Shown here: piece by piece, positions 43,607 to 54,573 of the stretch | How positions within the stretch are numbered: position 1 is the stretch's first letter | How the letters are laid out: each line of letters opens with the position of its first letter | Assembly (NCBI GenBank): GCA_036250195.1 | Contig: JAVHZZ010000002.1 | Location: 71,683,252 to 71,747,251 of the forward strand | Direction: 5' to 3' | DNA from: Mixophyes australis | Taxonomy: Eukaryota; Chordata; Amphibia; Anura; Limnodynastidae | DNA: 64,000 nt | The notes under the pieces: generated by a model | Seen by the model: the letters and a program-made list of their open reading frames with translations, nothing else | The model's database searches: none | Told to the model about the DNA's origin: nothing | Program-made: the position numbers and the translations under genes

Positions 43607-46600
43607 GGAGAGGAGGTGCGCTTAGGCCTACAAATTATCTCTTCAGAAAACTCTTTGTTGGTTCCTGGACGTCTAGCCTTTTGCAACAAATTCGCAGATG
43701 TGACAGCTTTCCTCGATAGTGGTGCAGCAGGTAACTTCCTGGATATTCACTTGGCTCGGACGCTTGACATTCCGGATATCAAGTTAGGTTCAAGCATTAC
43801 CACCTGTGGTTTGGATGGTAACCCCTTGCCTGGGGGTAGAATTCTCGCGAAGACTCCAATGGTTCGGTTGTCTGTAGGCGCCCTCCATATGGAGGAACTC
43901 TCCTTCTACCTAATTACTTGTCCCTCTGCTCCATTGATTCTGGGGTATCCTTGGCTTCGCAGCCATAATCATCTTATTGATTGGAAAAGAGGGGAGATCA
44001 TCCATTGGAGTTCAGAATGTTCCGTTGTTTGTCTGTCTCTACCTCTTAGAGTACTCCAGCCTAGTCTTGAGTTACTACCTGCACCCTATCAGGAGTTCAG
44101 TGATGTATTCTGCAAGAAGAAAGTCGACTCACTTCCGCCACATCGGGATTATGATTGTGCAAAAGATCTGGTACCAGGATCCAAGTTGCCCAAGGGGCGC
44201 CTCTATTCTCTATCTATCCCTGAGACCCAGGCCATGGAGCAGTATGTGGAGGAAAACTTGCAAAAAGGATTTATTCGGCCTTCTAAGTCCCCCTTAGGAG
44301 CTGGTTGCTTCTTTGTATCTAAAAAAGATGGTAGCCTTAGGCCTTGCATTGATTTTCGTGGTCCGAATAACATCACTGTTAAGAATACGTGCCCTCTGCC
44401 TTTGATCTCCGTCTTGTTCGATCAGCTTAAGGCAGCCACCATCTTCTCAACAATTGAGTATAGGGGTGCCTACAATCTCATCCGAATCAAAAAAAGGGGA
44501 TGAGTGGAAAACAGCCTTCAACACCCAGTCAGGACACTACAAATATCTTGTTATGCCATTCGGTTTATGCAACGCTCCGGCTGTTTTCCAAGACTTAATC
44601 AACGATGTGTTGCGGGAATTCCTTGGAAAATCAGTGGTCGTCTATCTGGATGACATCCTAGTTTATTCACAATCCTTGTCTCAGCACCGTCAGCATGTTC
44701 TTGAGGTCCTACTGAAGTTACGTTAACATCATCTCTACGCAAAACGAGAGAAATGTGAGTTTGAGGTGTCCACTGTGGCCTTTCTGGGGTATATCATCTC
44801 TTCATCAGGATTCGCAATGGATCCAGCTAAGGTTCAGGCAATACAAGATTGGGTCCTCCCTACTAACCTGAAGGCGGTCCAAAGATTCCTTGGCTTCACT
44901 AATTATTATCGAAGATTCATAGCTTCATTTTCCTCCTTGGTGGCTCCTATCATTGCCCTCACCCGAAAAGGAGCCAACCCAGCTGAATGGTCTCCAGAAG
45001 TGTTGGCGAGTTTTTTAGCCCTCAAGGCCGCATTCATGTCAGCACCAGTTATTAGACACCCAGATCCGGAACTCCCATTCATTGTAGAGGTAGACGCCTC
45101 AGACGTTGGTGGAGGGGCCGTCCTCTCTCAGAGAGACCCTCAGACTAAAAAATTGTGAATTATTGGCTATCAAGTGGGCCTTAGAAGAATGGCGGCACTG
45201 GTTAGAGGGAGCCACACATGTAATTTACGATCTTCACTGACCATAAAAATCTCCAGTATATCCAGACCGCGAAAACCTTAAATCCCAGGCAGGCCCGCTG
45301 GGCTTTGTTTTTTACCCGGTTTAATTTCGTCATCACCTATCGTCCTGGTTCAAAGAACACCAAAGCTGATTCATTATCCTGCAGTTTCATGGTGTGTCAT
45401 CCTCAGTCTCCTGATCCTTTATCCATTGTTCCCTCAACTTCTGTTCATATCGCCTTAATGCAGGACCTTGGAGCTACCCTTCGTCAGTTCCAAAGAATTG
45501 CTCCAGCTCAGACACCAACTAATAAATTATTCGTACCAGTTCATCTCCGAAAGTCTGTTCTCATGGAAGGCCATGATAACCGCTCGGCAGGTCACCCAGG
45601 AATCCAAAGGACCATTGAAGCTTTGTCTCGCTGGGTTTGGTCTTCTAGGATTCGTCCTTCTGGTCTATTGATGCCTCTACCTACCACAGGTAAACCGTGG
45701 ACCCATATTTCGATGGATTTCATAGTTGATCTCCCACGGTCTTCCGGTCATAACACCATTTGGGTAGTTGTTGACCATTTCAGCAAAATGGCCCACTTTG
45801 TTCCATTACCCAAATTGCCGGATGCAAAACTCTTGGCCACATTGTTCATTTCACATATCTTCCGTCTCCATGGCCTCCTGGATTACATTGTTTCAGATTG
45901 AGGGTCCCAGTTCATTGCGCAGTTTTGGAGGGTATTTTGCAATTCACTTGGAATCAAAGTCAGCCTGTCGTCTGCTTATCACCCTCAGTCGAATGGTCAG
46001 ACGGAGAGAACTAACCAAACTCTTGAGCAATTTTTACGCATTTATATATCGAAGTTTCATGACAACTGGTCTTCTCTTTTGCCTTGGGTGGAATTTGCAT
46101 ATAACAACTCTTGCCATTCTGCAACTGGTACATCCCCTTTGTTATGTAACTATGGGTTTCATCCAAAGGCGAATTCCCTCTCCTCTGCCGATGTTACCAG
46201 GACTTTTGCCCTTACATCTCGGCTAAAGTCCATTTGGAAAAAAGTACACTCTGCTCTATGTCAAGCCTCTTGCAGGTCCAAATACCTCGCTGATCGTCAC
46301 CGTGGTCCTTGTCTATTAAAAGTGGGTGATCGAGTCTGGCTCTCCACTCGAAACATCAGGTTGAAGCAACCCTGTAAGAAACTAGGACCTTGGTTTATCG
46401 GACCGTTCTCTATCGTGGAAAAAATCAATCCGGTGGCGTTCAGACTACAACTTCCACCATCCTTAAAGATTCCGAGTACCTTTCACTGTTCCCTCCTGAA
46501 AAAGGCGGTTCCTCCCAGCAAGTTCCATCTTCACTCTGCAAATAGACCGCGGCCTCTGCTTATGAAAGGTGACCATGTGTTCATCGTGGAGAAAATCCTG

Positions 46601-46775
46601 GACTCAAGAAAAGTGCGAGGTCAGATCCAGTTCTCAGTGCACTGGAAGGGTTACGACCCAGAAGAGCGATGTTGGATACCACAAAAGCGTCTCCATGCTG
46701 AGAGACTCAAGAAGGAACTCTTTAAAAAATTTCCCACGAAGCCTGGATGTCGGGGTTCCTTGACCCCTTCTCAAA
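43583..46775 (+). pseudogene. Chromovirus pol (protease, RT, RNase H, integrase, chromodomain), broken
   Basis: Protease: FLDSGAAGNFLDIHLA near 43715. [53 protein letters not shown], then a frame change at an A-run near 44490, [16 protein letters not shown] and [14 protein letters not shown] (YLDD). A TAA (44724-44726) follows. RNase H starts [15 protein letters not shown]; frame changes at about 45150 and 45230 follow. Integrase keeps the HPG part of its zinc region but not the CC pair, then WTHISMDFIVDLP, a TGA at 45899-45901 after DYIVSD, and HPQSNGQTER. The C-terminus has VWLSTRNIRLKQPCKKLGPW and a full chromodomain (VEKILDSRKVRGQIQFSVHW, then KGYDPEERCWIP). Confidence 0.88.
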
Positions 46776-46786
46776 GGGGGGGTACT

Positions 46787-47634
46787 GTTAGCAGTCGCGG
46801 CGGTGCCCGCGGCCGCCGCGACTCTCTGGGCTCCCCTGCTGGCGTCCCGGCCATTGCTATGACGACCGGGACGTCACTACCGGTTTCGGCGCCCCGGTTG
46901 CCTAGTCAACAACCGGGACGCTCTAGGCTCCCTGTCACCGCGTCCAGCCAGCTAGCTAACGGAAGGGCGCGTGCGCACAGGTTTTGTAAGATGTAGCCAA
47001 TCCTGGCTAACGGATGTATTTAGAGGCACTGCTGAGATAATTAAGTAGTATGCAGCTGAGCACTGCAGTTCTATTGGCCCACTACACTACTCTCATTAGG
47101 CTGAACCTGAGCATACTGTGAGGGCTTCTCCTGATTGGTTACTAGGACTATTTAAGGCAGTGAGGACTGAGCCTCACTGCCGGTTATAGCATCCTGTTTA
47201 CAGTACTGCTGCCTGCTACTTATTTCCTGTGTTGGTGTTTCAACCTAAGACTGATTACCCGTGTATGACCCTTGCCTGTTCCTGGACTCTGAACCTGTGC
47301 TTCTGACCCTGATCTATTGCCTGAACTTGGAATCTGAACCTTTGCTAGTGACCCTGATCTTACGCCTGTCCCTGGATTCTGAACCTGTGCCTGTGACCAC
47401 TGACCTTGGTTTGTTCTCCGGCTACGTTGTCTGCTGCCGGCACCAATTCTGGCCTGGACCCCACGCTGCTGTCTATCATCGCGCTCTATTCCTGGGTTCT
47501 CCTTAGCCGGTACACATCTCTCGACCCTCTGTGTGTCTGCAGCCAAGTCTGTCCCCACCACTAGGGGCAACAATGAACACCAGACTTCAGAGCAGACTCC
47601 GGGTTTTGTTGTACCGGCTGGAGGGGTTCCTAAC
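46787..47634 (+). repeat. 3' LTR of the + strand chromovirus, 848 bp
   Basis: Begins TGTTAGCAGTCGC after the purine-rich AAAGGGGGGGTAC and ends GGTTCCTAACA. The TGTTAG and CTAACA ends are a 6-bp inverted pair. U3 has a CpG-rich start and the TATTTAA box at 47149-47155. The predicted transcript begins GCCGGTTATAGC at 47179, 30 nt from the TATA. Downstream, a ~60 bp unit (GACTCTGAACCTGTGC-type) repeats three times at about 47275-47400. The 242-codon minus-strand frame here is a shadow. Confidence 0.88.
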
Positions 47635-47654
47635 ATGGAGTGGCGGTTTTTGAT

Positions 47655-48795
47655 TTTCTTTTGTTCCAGGATTTTTCTTATTTTTACTTTTTTTTTTTTA
47701 CTAAGACATCTTATTTTTATGAAGGAGGATGGATGACGGAGAATGGGTCTGGTAGTGATGGAGTTGGAGGAAAGGTTGATAGAACCAACAGTGCAGCCCA
47801 TTGTCAATCTCGGTTCAGGGGTTATAAAAAGATCTGCTAGCTCTGGAACTCGGAGACAGTGTGAGGGGCTATTGTCTGAAGAATATTGTATTTGTAAGTA
47901 CTGTGACTCCCTAGTTGAAGAGAAGTGCATCCAGCGATGCCAGTCCAATAGTAATCTGGACTTGGGCGGGCATCCTCTGGAGGATTATCACTCCTTGGTG
48001 GGTAAGGTCTTAAATCAAATGGAGTGCTGGGTGTGCTCTTATGTACCTCAGGGACAGCATAACATAGTACTGTTGCCATTCCCACTAAACATCTTTGAGG
48101 TCCTCGAATTACTAGGAGGGAGGCCCATAGACGGGAGGTATAATATCACTAGGTCCCCTAGTCAAAAGCTTCGACCAAAACTCCTTAGATCGGTCTTTGC
48201 TGTATCTGAATATCTCGCAGATAAAAAGAAAGGAGAATTGAGAAGCTGACCTACCTGATCAGACAATGGCTCGCCACACCAGTGTTGAGGGGAAACTCTC
48301 AAGGTCACCAGTAAGCAGGTATAGTGATGGACATCATAAACTAGGACGTGTCAACAGACATAGGAGAGTATCCATTGTGAAAGTCCCTATAGGTTATTGT
48401 AAGAATGTTATCCATGCCAATACTTGTCTTGAACAACTGAAGACACTAGGCATGAGTAGTTTTGTCAAAACTTTGTGTGATATAATCAATGATCGTACTG
48501 TACCCTATGTCCTCCCAGATGATGTGTACTATGTTTATGGGAGAAAGGCTTATTCCTGGTTAACTCCGAGTTCCAAGGGTTTGTGCTTTTTAGGTAAACT
48601 GGTTCCAGAGGTCATGACCATTACACACGATGAAATGATTGATATCCATAGGACTACATCACCAACATACATACACACACAGACAGTATGAACATCATGG
48701 CAAAATAAATATGATTCCTGGTGAAGAACCCATAGCTACAAAATTGATTAGCGAAACTACTGGTTTCCAGGTTATGGTTGCAATAGATCCCACCA
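47655..48795 (+). pseudogene. Endogenous retrovirus env surface-protein fragment, broken
   Basis: A splice-acceptor-like TTTTCTTTTGTTCCAG (AG at 47668-47669) precedes the region. The first frame (47743-48249) contains NQMECWVCSYVP followed by a proline-rich LLPFPLNIFE stretch, resembling the CWxC motif region of class I env surface subunits. After a frame change, 48266-48691 contains DDVYYVYGRKAYSWL, SSKGLCFLGKLVPEV, matching the conserved end of surface subunits (G-KAY-WL ... G-C-LG-L-P). A further frame change follows and the sequence is cut at ~48795 by a hAT fragment, before any fusion peptide or transmembrane segment. Confidence 0.65.
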
Positions 48796-48799
48796 GGAT

Positions 48800-49536
48800 C
48801 GCTTGGGGAACTTTTTTGAAGAACTTTCAGCTTTTCCCAAAATCTTGCCATGAACTCTCGTCAAATGTTGTAACATGGATGAGGTTCCAAGATCGTTCCT
48901 CCCTCGACTGACTGTGGCTTGACATACACTACAAATGGCTATAAAACTGTTGTCAGGATTTGGGTAGAAAGAATTCCACACATAAGAAGTTGATTTTTTT
49001 GTTTTATGCCCAGGCATGATAATGGCCTTTTTCTTGTCACGTGCCAGAACTGCCGCCACTGGTGCAGGACTTACACAAACAACCTCATCCTCATCAACAT
49101 CCTCATTAGTGCCCTCGTCGCCTACACAAATCTCCCCCTCATTCTCTTCTAATTCCAAAGTGTCATCCTCAATTGGTGTATCACCGGCTACACTCGGGCT
49201 GTTCAGGCACACATCAGCAGAACTGCTGAAAGGGCCCTTCCTTATGGGTTCACTAACAGAATGCTCACGATTACACATACCACTGGTGGATGGACTCTCC
49301 ACAGGCATTTCTGATTCAGAGAATATATTTTCCTCTAATGCCTTACTGTTTTCTTGCAGCTCGGCTTTCACGCATAACAGTAGTTGTGCACCACTTTTGG
49401 ATTCCAAATTACTTGGTCTTGCTTGGTCACGAGTGACCGTACAAGCAGAAGGCTCAGTAACATTTTTTGATCTGCCACTAATAAAGAAAGGCGAAGGCCT
49501 CATTCTTTCTTTGTCACTGCGTGTGTAGAATAGCAT
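48800..49536 (-). pseudogene. hAT transposase N-terminal fragment with BED-type zinc finger
   Basis: The open frame starts at MLFYTRSDKERMRPSP and has an acidic linker (DEDEVVCV region). A BED-type finger follows: SYVWNSFYPNPDNSFIAICS, then CSVCQATV and SSMLQHLTRVHG, giving Cys-x2-Cys ... His-x4-His. BED fingers bind DNA and are typical of hAT transposases and the ZBED genes derived from them. The frame ends soon after, in WWDLLQP, where the element is truncated. Upstream codons in another frame (KRTVTEEKLTAAKKK) suggest the true start is further upstream and a frame change lies between. The + strand frame 49016-49528 is a shadow. Confidence 0.7.
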
Positions 49537-49771
49537 GTTGGCAATTTTTTTTTAGCGGCAGTTAACTTTTCCTCAGTTACAGTTCTTTTTCGCTTCAACA
49601 CGGTAAAAAATTTTTGGGGGTGTGTTTTTTTCTCTGACTTAAAAAGACTATGTACTTTTACATAGGCTTTACCAGATCACGTACAGGAAAGACTACCATC
49701 AGGACTGGTGCCAGCACCTGCTTGCTGATCCTACTCATATGTGGACTGCTTTAAATCCATTTTAATGAGCC

Positions 49772-49990
49772 CAAAGCACTTGTAGTGCAAAATATTAAAT
49801 AGATAGTGCTGCTAGATAATACTTTCAACACCAGAAAAATTGTTGTTTCACACTGGGGAATATGGGACACCCTAAAGCACTTGTAGTTCAAAATATTAAA
49901 TAGATAGTGCTGCTAGATAATACTTTCAGCACCAGAAAAATTGATGTTTCACACTGGGGACACCCCAAAGCACTTGTAATGCAAAATGAA
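49772..49990. repeat. ~100 bp tandem duplication in the hAT 5' region
   Basis: AAAGCACTTGTAGTGCAAAA starts at about 49772, recurs at about 49873 (TAGTTCAAAA) and partly at about 49969. The units share TAAATAGATAGTGCTGCTAG and CACCAGAAAAATTG. Confidence 0.8.
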
Positions 49991-50116
49991 AACTTTATAC
50001 TGCTGGTATATTTCTATTTCTGCAGCCAGAAAATAGTTTCTGGAGGAGGGAATATGACACCCCAAACAGTTGGTAATGTTTGCAAAAATGCCTACTCTAT
50101 CCTCCTCTCTTCCTGC

Positions 50117-50160
50117 TAGAAGAATTGCTAGAAGAAGTGCTAGAAGAATTGCTAGAATAT
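50117..50160. repeat. 15 bp tandem repeat
   Basis: GCTAGAAGAATT(G) occurs four times in a row with one AGTG variant. Confidence 0.8.
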
Positions 50161-50665
50161 ATTGCTCACTCCCTGCTCTAATGCTGCCTGCAACCTAACC
50201 CCTCTCTCTCCCTCTGTCAAATGGTGATGGATTGCTGGAGGCGGGTATTTATGGATTTCAAATATCGCGAGAACTGAGCTCCGAGATCCGATGATGTCAC
50301 AATGCCGTTTTGCTTCGATTTCAATTCCGAATTGGCGCCAAAGTACCGAGCCTGCTCGGTACGGTACTCGGATAAGTGAAGTTTGGGCGGGTTCGGTTCT
50401 CGGGGAACCGAGCCCGCCCATCTCTAGTATCTATTGTGATAACCATGCGTATCAGTGGGTTCCTTCAAAAACCACTTAGTCGAATTGTTGCAACCAAACC
50501 GTGGTTTATTCAATAGATGGCAGAAAACGCAGAGTAAGTCCCTAGAAGCACAGCGTAGGCTTGTGACAGAAGCACAGTTCCTAGTCACCACACAAAGTAA
50601 TTGGTGATAATATCACCGGCTAACCCTGGAGTGTCCTCCCCCTGCTGACTGGTGACCATTGGTTC

Positions 50666-50875
50666 CCAGCACAATGGCTTAGTAGTTAGCACTTCTGCCT
50701 CACAGCACTGGGGTCATGAGTTTGATTCCCGACCATGGCCTTATCTGTGTGGAGTTTGTATGTTCTCCCCGTGTTTGCGTGGGTTTCCTCTGGGTGCTCC
50801 GGTTTCCTCCCACAATCAAAAAACATAATGGTAGGTTAATTGGCCGCTATCAAAAAATTTACCCTAGTCCCTCTG

Positions 50876-50906
<31 letters not shown>

Positions 50907-51035
50907 GTGTATGTTAGGGAATTTAGACTGTAAGCTCCAATGGGGCAGGGACTGATGTGGGTGAGTTCTCTGTACAGCGCATGCGGAATTAGTGTGCTAT
51001 ATAAATAAATGATGATGATGATGATGATAATGATT
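50666..51035 (+). mobile_element. tRNA-derived SINE, + orientation, nearly full length
   Basis: The tRNA-like head has an A-box-like TTAGTAGTTAGCACTTCTGC (about 50680) and a B-box-like GAGTTTGATTCCC (50718-50730), the normal spacing for RNA polymerase III type 2 promoters. A central block (TGTGTGGAGTTTGTATGTTC, TCCGGTTTCCTCCCAC) is similar to a domain widely shared by vertebrate SINEs. A (GT)n tract, AAGCTCCAATGGGGCAGGGA and a (GATGAT)n tail follow. Copies lie at 10330, 19737 and 63400. Confidence 0.8.
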
Positions 51036-52497
51036 AGAGGGTTTCTAGTAGTCTGGGCCAGAGTACTATCATGCCATGTCCTTGTTGACTAGAAGACAAA
51101 AGTGGATGATATGGAGTTTGTTTACTCTCCTTGTTTATCTCAGACCCCTTGTCCTGTCTTATCTTTGATTAACTCTTTCACCTGCAACATTTAAGAATAA
51201 ACCATTCTAAAATATGCAGGAATTATAATCGCACATTTTAGCACACACATGTGAACAAAAGTACCAGAAACTACCACAGCCCGATGAGAACAGCTCAGTA
51301 GGCAGAACGAGGCAATGGAACGCAAATGCTCTTATATCTTATATGCTCGAACCCAAGTACACAGTGTGGGTTTTCACATTGATCCTATTAACATTAGCAT
51401 AGTCAATGGCACAATCACAATAAAGTGAAATAAATAGTCAACAGTAGGTAGTATTGTGGCTCCAGAATTAAACTGGCATAGCAGTAGTACCCTGTAAATC
51501 ACTTAATCGCCTCATATCCAGGCAAATGTTTTGGAGATCAGTGTGTTTTTTTCCCAATAAAGTTTTCTATTTTTTAGTCAACCTAAGACAGATATGTATT
51601 GCTTTGAGTAGAAGATTGGATTAAATATATTTCATATTTATTGGGCTTTATAAAGGGCAAACATTGGAAAACTTTTTCACTGATTCTTCCCAGAGTTTCT
51701 TTCAGTCAGTTTAGTGAAACTTCAGAAATTTACCCCAAACTTCAATCAGCTAGCTCTGCTCAGCATAGGGATACTAAATATTTTGTACATTGTGCAAGGT
51801 CATACACTGTTATATGGCCCAGAAACAAAGGTAAATATTTTCCTTTTAGAAAGCCTTTTCCTTTGAAGTTTTATTGTGACTATAAATAGATGTAAAGCAA
51901 CAGTGTGCACAAATCCACAGGGTGGGTGTAAGTGAGGAAGGCACCATCAGTAGGAAGACCAAAATGATGGCTTTTGTCTAGATGCCGCATGCATTCTCTG
52001 TGGCATGAGTGTGTGGCACAGAAAATATACAACATCATTTTGGTAGACTTGGAAGTGATCTTTTTTTAAAACTTTATTAACCCAGCAGGTGAGAATGACA
52101 TTGCTTGGCCCCTACCCAAATTTCGCTATGCGACCTGCCAATGCACTGTTCTGCCTCCGCCTCACATTTGCCACCAGCTGGAGGAAGTTCCAGTGACAGC
52201 ATTTTTTATAGCTACTTTAATTCATAAAATCTGCATCCGCAGTGGGTTACATAACATATGTTATGTAACAAGTCATTGGGTATGTAAACAAAAAACACAG
52301 TTGCTGTCAGAACTTATCATTATTATTGTAAATTTGTATGTAACTAGCAAAATGAATGTATGCCGTATTAGTTCATATCATGATCAAAATATTTAAGCTT
52401 TCAACCCACGTCAAGGGGTCTCATGTTTGCAAGTCCTACACTGACATCTAAGATTCAAACAATACAGAATTATAATCATATGCACTGACATCAAAGG
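51036..52497. other. Gene-free sequence
   Basis: No recognisable feature. Confidence 0.5.
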
Positions 52498-52502
52498 CAT
52501 GG

Positions 52503-52619
52503 GGGTAAATGTATCATACCCCGGTTTTTCCCTTTACAAGGCAGCGTCGCTTTAAATTTAAGCTGCAAAGACGCCGAACTCGTGGGACTTGACAAAACCG
52601 GGGTATGATACATTTACCC
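52503..52619. mobile_element. Palindromic MITE, 117 bp, with 5-bp target duplication
   Basis: GGGTAAATGTATCATACC at the left is exactly complementary to the right end, and pairing extends through CCCCGGTTTT. CATGG flanks both sides (52498-52502 and 52620-52624). Its terminal GGGTAAATGTATCA is shared with the MITE at 17621-17813. Confidence 0.88.
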
Positions 52620-52624
52620 CATGG

Positions 52625-53089
52625 AGTCTGACAAGCAACAGAGGACTTGATTATAAACTATATCCAAATAGCCCTAAATAGGTTGGATGGACAGCAGCTA
52701 AAACATAATAAGACAATAATGGGTAGAAAATAAATAAACCTGCTCTTGGTTGATCCCATACTGTTCATGGTACCAGTTGCATAGCAATATATGTCCTGTA
52801 TGTATACAAACAAATACACAGTTTTTGTCAGTGCTTACCCTTATTACTACAAATATATGTATATAGTAAAATTAAAGTATTAGATAACAGCGGATGGCTA
52901 TCTACAAACTGAATCAACAGCTTCATTCCAGCATTCATAGACGAATAGACCCTGAATCGCCTCTTGGCAGATCAGGAATTATTAAAGTCTGAGTCACTGT
53001 TGATATACAGCTAGAAGCCAAGAAGTTGTTAACTGTCCATAAATATTCACAAACGTACATAGGAAGCATGTGAAATAGTGACACAACAA
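52625..53089. other. Gene-free sequence
   Basis: No recognisable feature. Confidence 0.5.
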
Positions 53090-53097
53090 GGCTAGGA

Positions 53098-53397
53098 CAT
53101 ACTTGCCTGCTCTCACGGAATTTCCGGGAGGCTCCCGAATTTCAGGGAGTCCTCTTGGACTCTCGGAAGAGTAGACTAACCTCCCGGACCCTGTAAAATG
53201 CCAAAATTCACGGCATTGACTAGCGGGGGTAGGGCTTAATCGACTCATTAAGCCCCCACCCCCGCTATTCAATACCTAGAATTTTTGTATTTTATGGTAT
53301 AGTGATGTAATGATGTCGTCACGCCCCCTCCTACCTTCTGTCACATGATCTGTACTCCGATCTCCCGGAGTACACCTTTAAAAAGTAGGCAAGCATG
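53098..53397. mobile_element. hAT-type MITE, 300 bp, with perfect 8-bp target duplication
   Basis: The ends CATACTTGCCTGCT and AGTAGGCAAGCATG are inverted repeats. GGCTAGGA is duplicated exactly at 53090-53097 and 53398-53405. The interior has sub-terminal inverted GGAGTACA/CTCCGGGAG-like blocks and no coding capacity. Confidence 0.88.
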
Positions 53398-53539
53398 GGC
53401 TAGGATTTACTAAAGTGTCATTTCAACCAACCGGAGATTCTCATGCTATTTGTGTATTGGCTTGATATTCTGGTCCCTGCCGACTGTGGACTTTGTTGGT
53501 GTAATATCGCACTCCAACCAGAGATGCTGCTGTATTCTG

Positions 53540-54180
53540 GATTTTTGTTGCTTCAGCAATGCAGCAGTAATCATTAACTATTCCCCAACAGATAACGAGC
53601 TGCACCTGTTGCTAGGCTTTTAAAACAGTCATGGCTTGATCATTGTTGAGTCTAGTCACACAATTACAGTTTCTCTGATTTGGTCCTGATCCTGTTCCTG
53701 CAATCCTAGGTTTCTGATCCACCTATCCTGAGTTCCAGCCACCCTGATACCAGATTGCAATCCCAAGCTCCTGACACCATGCTACCCATGTGCTATCCTG
53801 AGTTCCTGACACTCTTCTAACCGTGTGCAACTGTGAGTTCCTGACATTCAGCTACCCGAGTGCAATCCTGAGCTCCAGACACTCTGCTAACGTGTGGAAT
53901 CCTGAACTACTGGTAATCTGCTATCATGAGTTTGTGGCATTCTGCTATAAATGTGCTACAGACCCTCTGCTCCTCTCATGTCATCCTGAGTTCCTGATAC
54001 TCTGCTACCCATATGCTACCCAGAGTTTCTGACTCCCTGCTACCTGTGTGCAATCCTAATATACCTCTCTAGTCAGGAAACATTGTCATTCTTTGCATTT
54101 CAAGTGAAATAAAAAAAAAATTAACCATTTATAGATCTCTGATTCTATTTGTGATTAGATCCTGACATCCCTTGCAACAA
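53540..54180. repeat. Degenerate ~45 bp tandem repeats, LTR-leader-like
   Basis: Units around GAGTTCCTGACACTCTGCTA and CCGTGTGCAATCCT recur roughly eight times from 53720 to 54060, downstream of a TTTTAAAA box near 53620. The layout resembles the repeat-bearing transcribed part of the chromovirus LTRs in this window, but no LTR boundaries were found. Confidence 0.55.
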
Positions 54181-54409
54181 CCTTGGTACTTGACAAGAGA
54201 AAGAATCTCAGACAGGTTTGCAGAAAAACAAAAATAAATAGGAGTGCATCACATTGTATGACCACCAATCATACAAGCACTTATCTCAATATGTATTTAT
54301 TTAATTTCAAACTAAGCATAAAAACAATATCACATAAATAAAAAAATACCATGCGGTAATTAATGATCACACCTGTATTGCTCTAATGATATGAGTAAGA
54401 TGGAGCACA

Positions 54410-54565
54410 CAGTGGCAAAACTAACATTGGTGCAGCAGGTGTGGTGCACCGGGGCCCATGGAGATAATGGGGCCCTCTGCACAGTGAATAAGTGAGCTGT
54501 AGACCCCAGTTCCCACCTCCCCACTTCACTGCACCAGGGCCCACAGCTCACTAGTTACGCCTCTG
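54410..54565. mobile_element. hAT-type MITE, 156 bp, with near-perfect 8-bp target duplication
   Basis: The ends CAGTGGCAAAACTA and TAGTTACGCCTCTG are inverted repeats. The flanks GGAGCACA (54402-54409) and GGTGCACA (54566-54573) match at 7 of 8 positions. Mirrored GGTGCACCGGGGCCC and GGGCCC blocks lie inside. Confidence 0.8.
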
Positions 54566-54573
54566 GGTGCACA

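Larger units (their letters stand above)
43030..47634 (+). mobile_element. Sushi-like gypsy chromovirus, + strand, 5' truncated, with 3' LTR
   Basis: A close relative of the minus-strand element at 26.1-30.7 kb. It starts abruptly in mid-gag, directly after retroviral protease/pol sequence, and lacks its 5' LTR, primer site and gag N-terminus. It retains gag C-terminal half, protease, RT, parts of RNase H and integrase, the chromodomain, a polypurine tract and an 848 bp 3' LTR. The LTR is followed by the retroviral env region. Confidence 0.88.
39230..48795 (+). mobile_element. Class I (gamma/epsilon-like) endogenous retrovirus, interrupted and defective
   Basis: In order: 5' LTR end with TATA box, tRNA-Pro-type primer site, leader with a consensus splice donor, gag with a Met-Gly start and PPPY late-domain motif, zinc knuckle, protease, then (after a foreign chromovirus at 43030-47634) a splice acceptor and an env surface-protein fragment. 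Pol from RT through integrase is absent and no 3' LTR is visible. The right end is fused to a hAT at ~48795. Stops and frame changes occur in every gene. The left LTR boundary is approximate. Confidence 0.8.
48796..50426 (-). mobile_element. Truncated hAT transposon with BED zinc finger
   Basis: The right end reads, on the minus strand, TAGAGATGGGCGGGCTCGG, a hAT-type terminus. It is followed by mirrored GAACCGA/CGGTTC blocks and paired CCGAGCAGGCTCGG sequences. The N-terminal part of a transposase follows on the minus strand. The left terminus and catalytic domain are missing: the element is cut at ~48796 where retroviral env begins. Confidence 0.7.

Noticed and set aside
47220..47948. 242-codon minus-strand open frame
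   Set aside because: It spans the chromovirus LTR and the retroviral env leader in antisense. Its composition comes from LTR repeats.
49016..49528. 170-codon + strand serine/threonine-rich frame
   Set aside because: Shadow of the BED-finger transposase frame on the minus strand, which has a clear domain.
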